Below, one piece after another: positions 61,219 through 64,000 of a DNA stretch of 64,000 bases. Every line of letters begins with the position of its first letter. Positions within the stretch are counted from its first letter, which is position 1. Origin of the DNA: Allobrachymonas denitrificans DSM 15123 (GTDB lineage: Bacteria > Pseudomonadota > Gammaproteobacteria > Burkholderiales > Burkholderiaceae_C); assembly GCF_900110225.1 (NCBI RefSeq), contig NZ_FOCW01000001.1, positions 310,001-374,000 on the forward strand, written 5' to 3'. The notes beneath the pieces were generated by a model. It saw only the letters and a program-made list of their open reading frames with translations, was not told the DNA's origin and did not search any database. A program made the translations under genes and the position numbers.

Positions 61219-63012
61219 ATGCCTAGCTACAACCCGCCGCTGCGCGACATGCAATTCGTACTGCATGAAGTGTTCAACGTCGCTGAAGACTTCAAGCAGA
61301 TGCCGGCCTACGCCGAAGTCGATGCCGACACCATCAATGCCGTGCTGGAAGAGGGTGGCAAGTTCGCCTCCCAGGTGATCCAGCCGCTGAACATCAGCGG
61401 CGACACCGAGGGCTGCACGCTGGACAAGGCCACGCACGAAGTGACGCCGCCCAAGGGCTACAAGGAAGCCTACCAGCAATACATCGAAGGTGGCTGGCCG
61501 GCATTGAGCTGCGACCCCGAATACGGTGGCCAGGGTCTGCCCGCCACCATCAACGGCTGCTTCTACGAGATGCTGAACGCCGCCAACCAGGCCTGGACCA
61601 TGTACCCCGGCCTGAGCCACGGCGCCTACGAGGCATTGCTGGCGCACGGCACCGACTGGCAGAAGAAGGTCTACCTGCCCAAGCTGGTGAGCGGCGAGTG
61701 GACCGGCACCATGTGCCTGACCGAACCCCACTGCGGTACCGATCTGGGCCTGCTGCGCACCAAGGCCGAGCCCGATGGTGACAGCTACCTGATCAGCGGC
61801 GAGAAGATCTTCATCAGCGCCGGCGAGCACAACATGGTGGACAACATCGTGCACCTGGTGCTGGCACGCCTGCCCGACGCACCGGCCGGCAGCAAGGGCA
61901 TCAGCCTGTTTGCCGTGCCCAAGTTCAACGTGGACGAGAACGGCACCATCGGTGAGCGCAACGGCATCTACTGCGCCGGCCTCGAGCACAAGATGGGCAT
62001 CCACTCCAACGCCACTGCCCAGCTGGTTCTGGACAAGGCCCGTGGCACCCTGATCGGCCAGCCGAACAAGGGCCTGCAGGCCATGTTCGTGATGATGAAC
62101 GCGGCACGCCTGGGCGTGGGCAACCAGTCCCTGGGCCTGACCGAAGTAGCGTTCCAGAACGCACTGGCCTATGCCAAGGACCGCATCCAGATGCGCAGCC
62201 TGTCTGGCGTGAAGGCCAAGGACAAGCCGGCCGATCCGATCATCGTGCACCCCGACGTTCGCCGCATGCTGCTGACGGCCAAGGCCTACGCCGAAGGCGG
62301 CCGTGCGCTGAGCGTGTACGCCGGCATGCTGCTGGACAAGGAACACCATCACCCCGACGAGAAGGTGCGCAAGGACTCCGGCGAGATCCTGGCCCTGCTG
62401 ACCCCGATCGTGAAGGCCTTCCTGACCGAGAACGGCTTCAAGGCCACGGTGGAATGCCAGCAGGTGTTCGGCGGCCACGGTTACATCAAGGAATGGGGCA
62501 TGGAGCAGTTCGTGCGCGATGCCCGCATCAACATGATCTACGAAGGCACCAACACCGTGCAGGCGCTCGACCTGCTGGGCCGCAAGGTGCTGGGCAACCA
62601 GGGCGCCACGCTGAAGAAATTCGGCAAGGAAATCGCCGTGTTCATCGAGGCCGAAGGCGTGAACGAGAAGATGGCCGAGTTCATCAACCCGCTCGCCATG
62701 CTGGCCGACCAGATGACCAAGTTCACCACCGAGATCGGCTTCCGCGGCTTCCAGAACGCCGATGAAGTGGGCGCCGCCGCCTTCGACTACATGAAGGTCG
62801 CCGGCCATCTGGTGTTTGCCTACATGTTCGCCCGCATGGCCCAGGTGGCCCTGCAGAAGATTGCCGAAGGCAACACCGATCCGTTCTACCAGGGCAAGCT
62901 GCAGACGGCACGTTTCTACTTCGCCAAGCTGTTCCCCGAAACGCTGACGCTGATGAAGACGGCGCGCAACGGCGTGAAGGTGCTGCTGGATACCGACGCG
63001 GCCCTGGCCTGA
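61219..63012 (+). CDS. Acyl-CoA dehydrogenase (DmdC/FadE5-like, 600-residue class)
   Basis: 597 residues with ACAGGAG before the ATG. It belongs to the long acyl-CoA dehydrogenases with an extra C-terminal domain. Landmarks: GGWPALSCDPEYGGQGLP, the FAD loop MCLTEPHCGTDLGLL, SGEKIFISAGEHN, the catalytic-glutamate region YEGTNTVQALDLLGRK and the RDARINMIYEG stretch. It oxidises acyl-CoA to enoyl-CoA with FAD, passing electrons to ETF. It follows the TetR gene by 82 bases. Chain-length range is not readable. Confidence 0.93.
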   Translation: MPSYNPPLRDMQFVLHEVFNVAEDFKQMPAYAEVDADTINAVLEEGGKFASQVIQPLNISGDTEGCTLDKATHEVTPPKGYKEAYQQYIEGGWPALSCDPEYGGQGLPATINGCFYEMLNAANQAWTMYPGLSHGAYEALLAHGTDWQKKVYLPKLVSGEWTGTMCLTEPHCGTDLGLLRTKAEPDGDSYLISGEKIFISAGEHNMVDNIVHLVLARLPDAPAGSKGISLFAVPKFNVDENGTIGERNGIYCAGLEHKMGIHSNATAQLVLDKARGTLIGQPNKGLQAMFVMMNAARLGVGNQSLGLTEVAFQNALAYAKDRIQMRSLSGVKAKDKPADPIIVHPDVRRMLLTAKAYAEGGRALSVYAGMLLDKEHHHPDEKVRKDSGEILALLTPIVKAFLTENGFKATVECQQVFGGHGYIKEWGMEQFVRDARINMIYEGTNTVQALDLLGRKVLGNQGATLKKFGKEIAVFIEAEGVNEKMAEFINPLAMLADQMTKFTTEIGFRGFQNADEVGAAAFDYMKVAGHLVFAYMFARMAQVALQKIAEGNTDPFYQGKLQTARFYFAKLFPETLTLMKTARNGVKVLLDTDAALA

Positions 63013-63022
63013 TCGATGACTG

Positions 63023-63049
63023 CCGCAGGCGGGACATGCCTGCCTGCGG
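63023..63049 (+). other. Intergenic hairpin after the acyl-CoA dehydrogenase gene
   Basis: CCGCAGGC (63023-63030) and GCCTGCGG (63042-63049) form an 8-bp stem followed by a pyrimidine-rich stretch (CTTTCCCTTTCC). It is not a standard terminator, and could reduce read-through into the next genes or protect the upstream mRNA. Confidence 0.4.
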
Positions 63050-63108
63050 AACTTTCCCTTTCCTTTCCATCCCCCTACATACGCATTACATATTTCCAGG
63101 AGACAAGG

Positions 63109-63546
63109 ATGAAAAAGATCACCACTTTCGCTCTGGGCCTGCTGCTGGCAGGCGTTTCCTTCGCTTCCGACATGACGCCCGTGGGCACCTGGCGCAGCAT
63201 CGATGACAAGACCGGCGCTGCCAAGGCACAGATCGTCATCAGCGACAAGGGCGGCGTGCTGAGCGGCCGCATCGAGAAGCTGCTGCGCAAGGAAGCCGAC
63301 CAGAACGCCGTGTGCGAGAAATGCACTGACGACCGCAAGGGCAAGCCCATGGTGGGCCTGGAAATCATCCGTGGTGCCAAGAAGGCCGACGGCAAGGATG
63401 TGTGGGAAGACGGCAAGATTCTTGACCCGGAAAGCGGCAAGAACTACACGCTGCGCCTGACCCCGAAGGACGGCGGCAGCAAGCTGGATGTGCGTGGCTC
63501 GGTGCTGGGCATCGGCCGTACGCAGACCTGGGTGCGTGTGAAGTAA
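63109..63546 (+). CDS. DUF2147 periplasmic protein
   Basis: 145 residues with signal peptide MKKITTFALGLLLAGVSFA and AGGAGACAAGG before the ATG. The DUF2147 lipocalin-like pattern is clear: PVGTWRSIDDKTGAAKAQIVI, GVLSGRIEKLLRK, a CEKC cysteine pair, DGKILDPESGKNYTLRLT and GSVLGIGRTQTWVRV. Function unknown. Its place between two beta-oxidation genes is common in Burkholderiales and hints at a lipid-related role. Confidence 0.88.
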   Translation: MKKITTFALGLLLAGVSFASDMTPVGTWRSIDDKTGAAKAQIVISDKGGVLSGRIEKLLRKEADQNAVCEKCTDDRKGKPMVGLEIIRGAKKADGKDVWEDGKILDPESGKNYTLRLTPKDGGSKLDVRGSVLGIGRTQTWVRVK

Positions 63547-63635
63547 GCCGCGCGCCTGACCAACCGACAACCGACTGCCGGAGCCGGCGCTGCAGCATGG
63601 GCTGACAGCCCGCCCGGCGGATCAGAAAGAGAGCC

Positions 63636-64000
63636 ATGTCCCGATTCCAAGTGAAGAAAGTCGCCGTGCTGGGCGCCGGCGTGATGGGTGCGCAGATTGC
63701 CGCCCACCTCGTCAACGTGAAGGTGCCGGTGGTGCTGTTCGACCTGCCCGCCAAGGAAGGCCCGAAGAACGGCATCGCGCTCAAGGCCATCGAGAACCTG
63801 AAGAAGCTCAAGCCCTCGCCGCTGGGCGTGGCCGATGATGCCGGGCTGATCCAGCCCGCCAACTACGAAGAGCACATGGGCCTGCTCAACGAGTGCGACC
63901 TGGTGATCGAGGCGATTGCCGAGCGCATGGACTGGAAGACGGACCTGTACCACAAGATTGCGCCGCACGTGGCCCCGCACGCCATCCTGGCGTCCAACAC
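63636..64000 (+). CDS. 3-hydroxyacyl-CoA dehydrogenase/enoyl-CoA hydratase (3' end outside window)
   Basis: The first 121 residues are visible from ATG 63636 with AAAGAGAG before it. The NAD-binding Rossmann motif KKVAVLGAGVMGAQIAAHLVN and the segment LVIEAIAERMDWKTDLY identify a FadB/FadN-type 3-hydroxyacyl-CoA dehydrogenase, the third step of beta-oxidation. The start (dehydrogenase domain at the N-terminus) fits the FadN or FadB-C-terminal arrangement rather than E. coli FadB, which begins with the hydratase. The rest lies beyond the window. Confidence 0.88.
   Translation, partial: MSRFQVKKVAVLGAGVMGAQIAAHLVNVKVPVVLFDLPAKEGPKNGIALKAIENLKKLKPSPLGVADDAGLIQPANYEEHMGLLNECDLVIEAIAERMDWKTDLYHKIAPHVAPHAILASN

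Overview
The window is a GC-rich chromosomal segment from a betaproteobacterium, most likely a member of the Burkholderiales close to the Comamonadaceae. Supporting features are the trimeric porins of the 'SSVTLYG' type, the ResB/CcsB system II cytochrome c maturation pair, the two-haem cytochrome c4, Coq7, MsrPQ, DUF1841/DUF1415/DUF2789 proteins and an mrcA-pilMNOPQ-aroK-aroB arrangement. No prophage, transposase, integrase or CRISPR array was seen. The segment is mostly housekeeping DNA carrying three toxin-antitoxin type modules and several decayed or repeat-bearing genes.

Layout. 1-4 kb: the end of a MlaB-like STAS gene, a gene with a histone H1-like tail, tRNA-Leu(CAA), cysM-tusA, a candidate small RNA with anti-Shine-Dalgarno motifs (2509-2599), an OsmC-like gene and coq7. 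4.4-8.8 kb: two tandem porins, the first with a destroyed start codon, and a FadL-type outer membrane protein. 8.9-14.4 kb: vapBC, metK, two LpxL/HtrB-type acyltransferases, an MNT/HEPN module whose toxin gene is broken, and engB. 14.6-20.8 kb: cytochrome c4, resB-ccsB and msrPQ. 21-33 kb: lysA-lptM, cyaY, mrcA, a pilMNOPQ operon with a short secretin, aroK, aroB (with 24 in-frame hexanucleotide repeats) and dgt. 33-38 kb: an MFS gene, DUF1415, a methyltransferase, tandem DUF2789 genes, a cysteine-packed copper-storage protein and tRNA-Arg(CCT). 38-43 kb: a guanine deaminase operon (guaD, MFS, truncated MFS, VUT transporter) divided from a MarR gene by a shared operator. 43-50 kb: tamA-tamB. 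50-58.4 kb: a Tsx-like channel, VWA/GNAT/MoxR genes, PPK2, DUF1841, an orphan ParA, a nitroreductase, a TauE/SafE transporter and trmL. 58.4-60.2 kb: hipBA with three evenly spaced operators. 60.4-64 kb: a TetR regulator, an acyl-CoA dehydrogenase, a DUF2147 protein and the start of a 3-hydroxyacyl-CoA dehydrogenase gene.

How the genes work together. The last block is a fatty-acid oxidation cluster. A motif of the form TAGCACGAYCGTTCG lies both before its TetR gene and before the distant FadL-type gene at 7.4 kb, which suggests one regulon for uptake and beta-oxidation. The guaD cluster looks like purine salvage under MarR control. The hipBA, vapBC and MNT modules each have inverted repeats over a promoter, as expected for autoregulated toxin-antitoxin operons. 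All calls come from reading the sequence and its translations; no database search was run.
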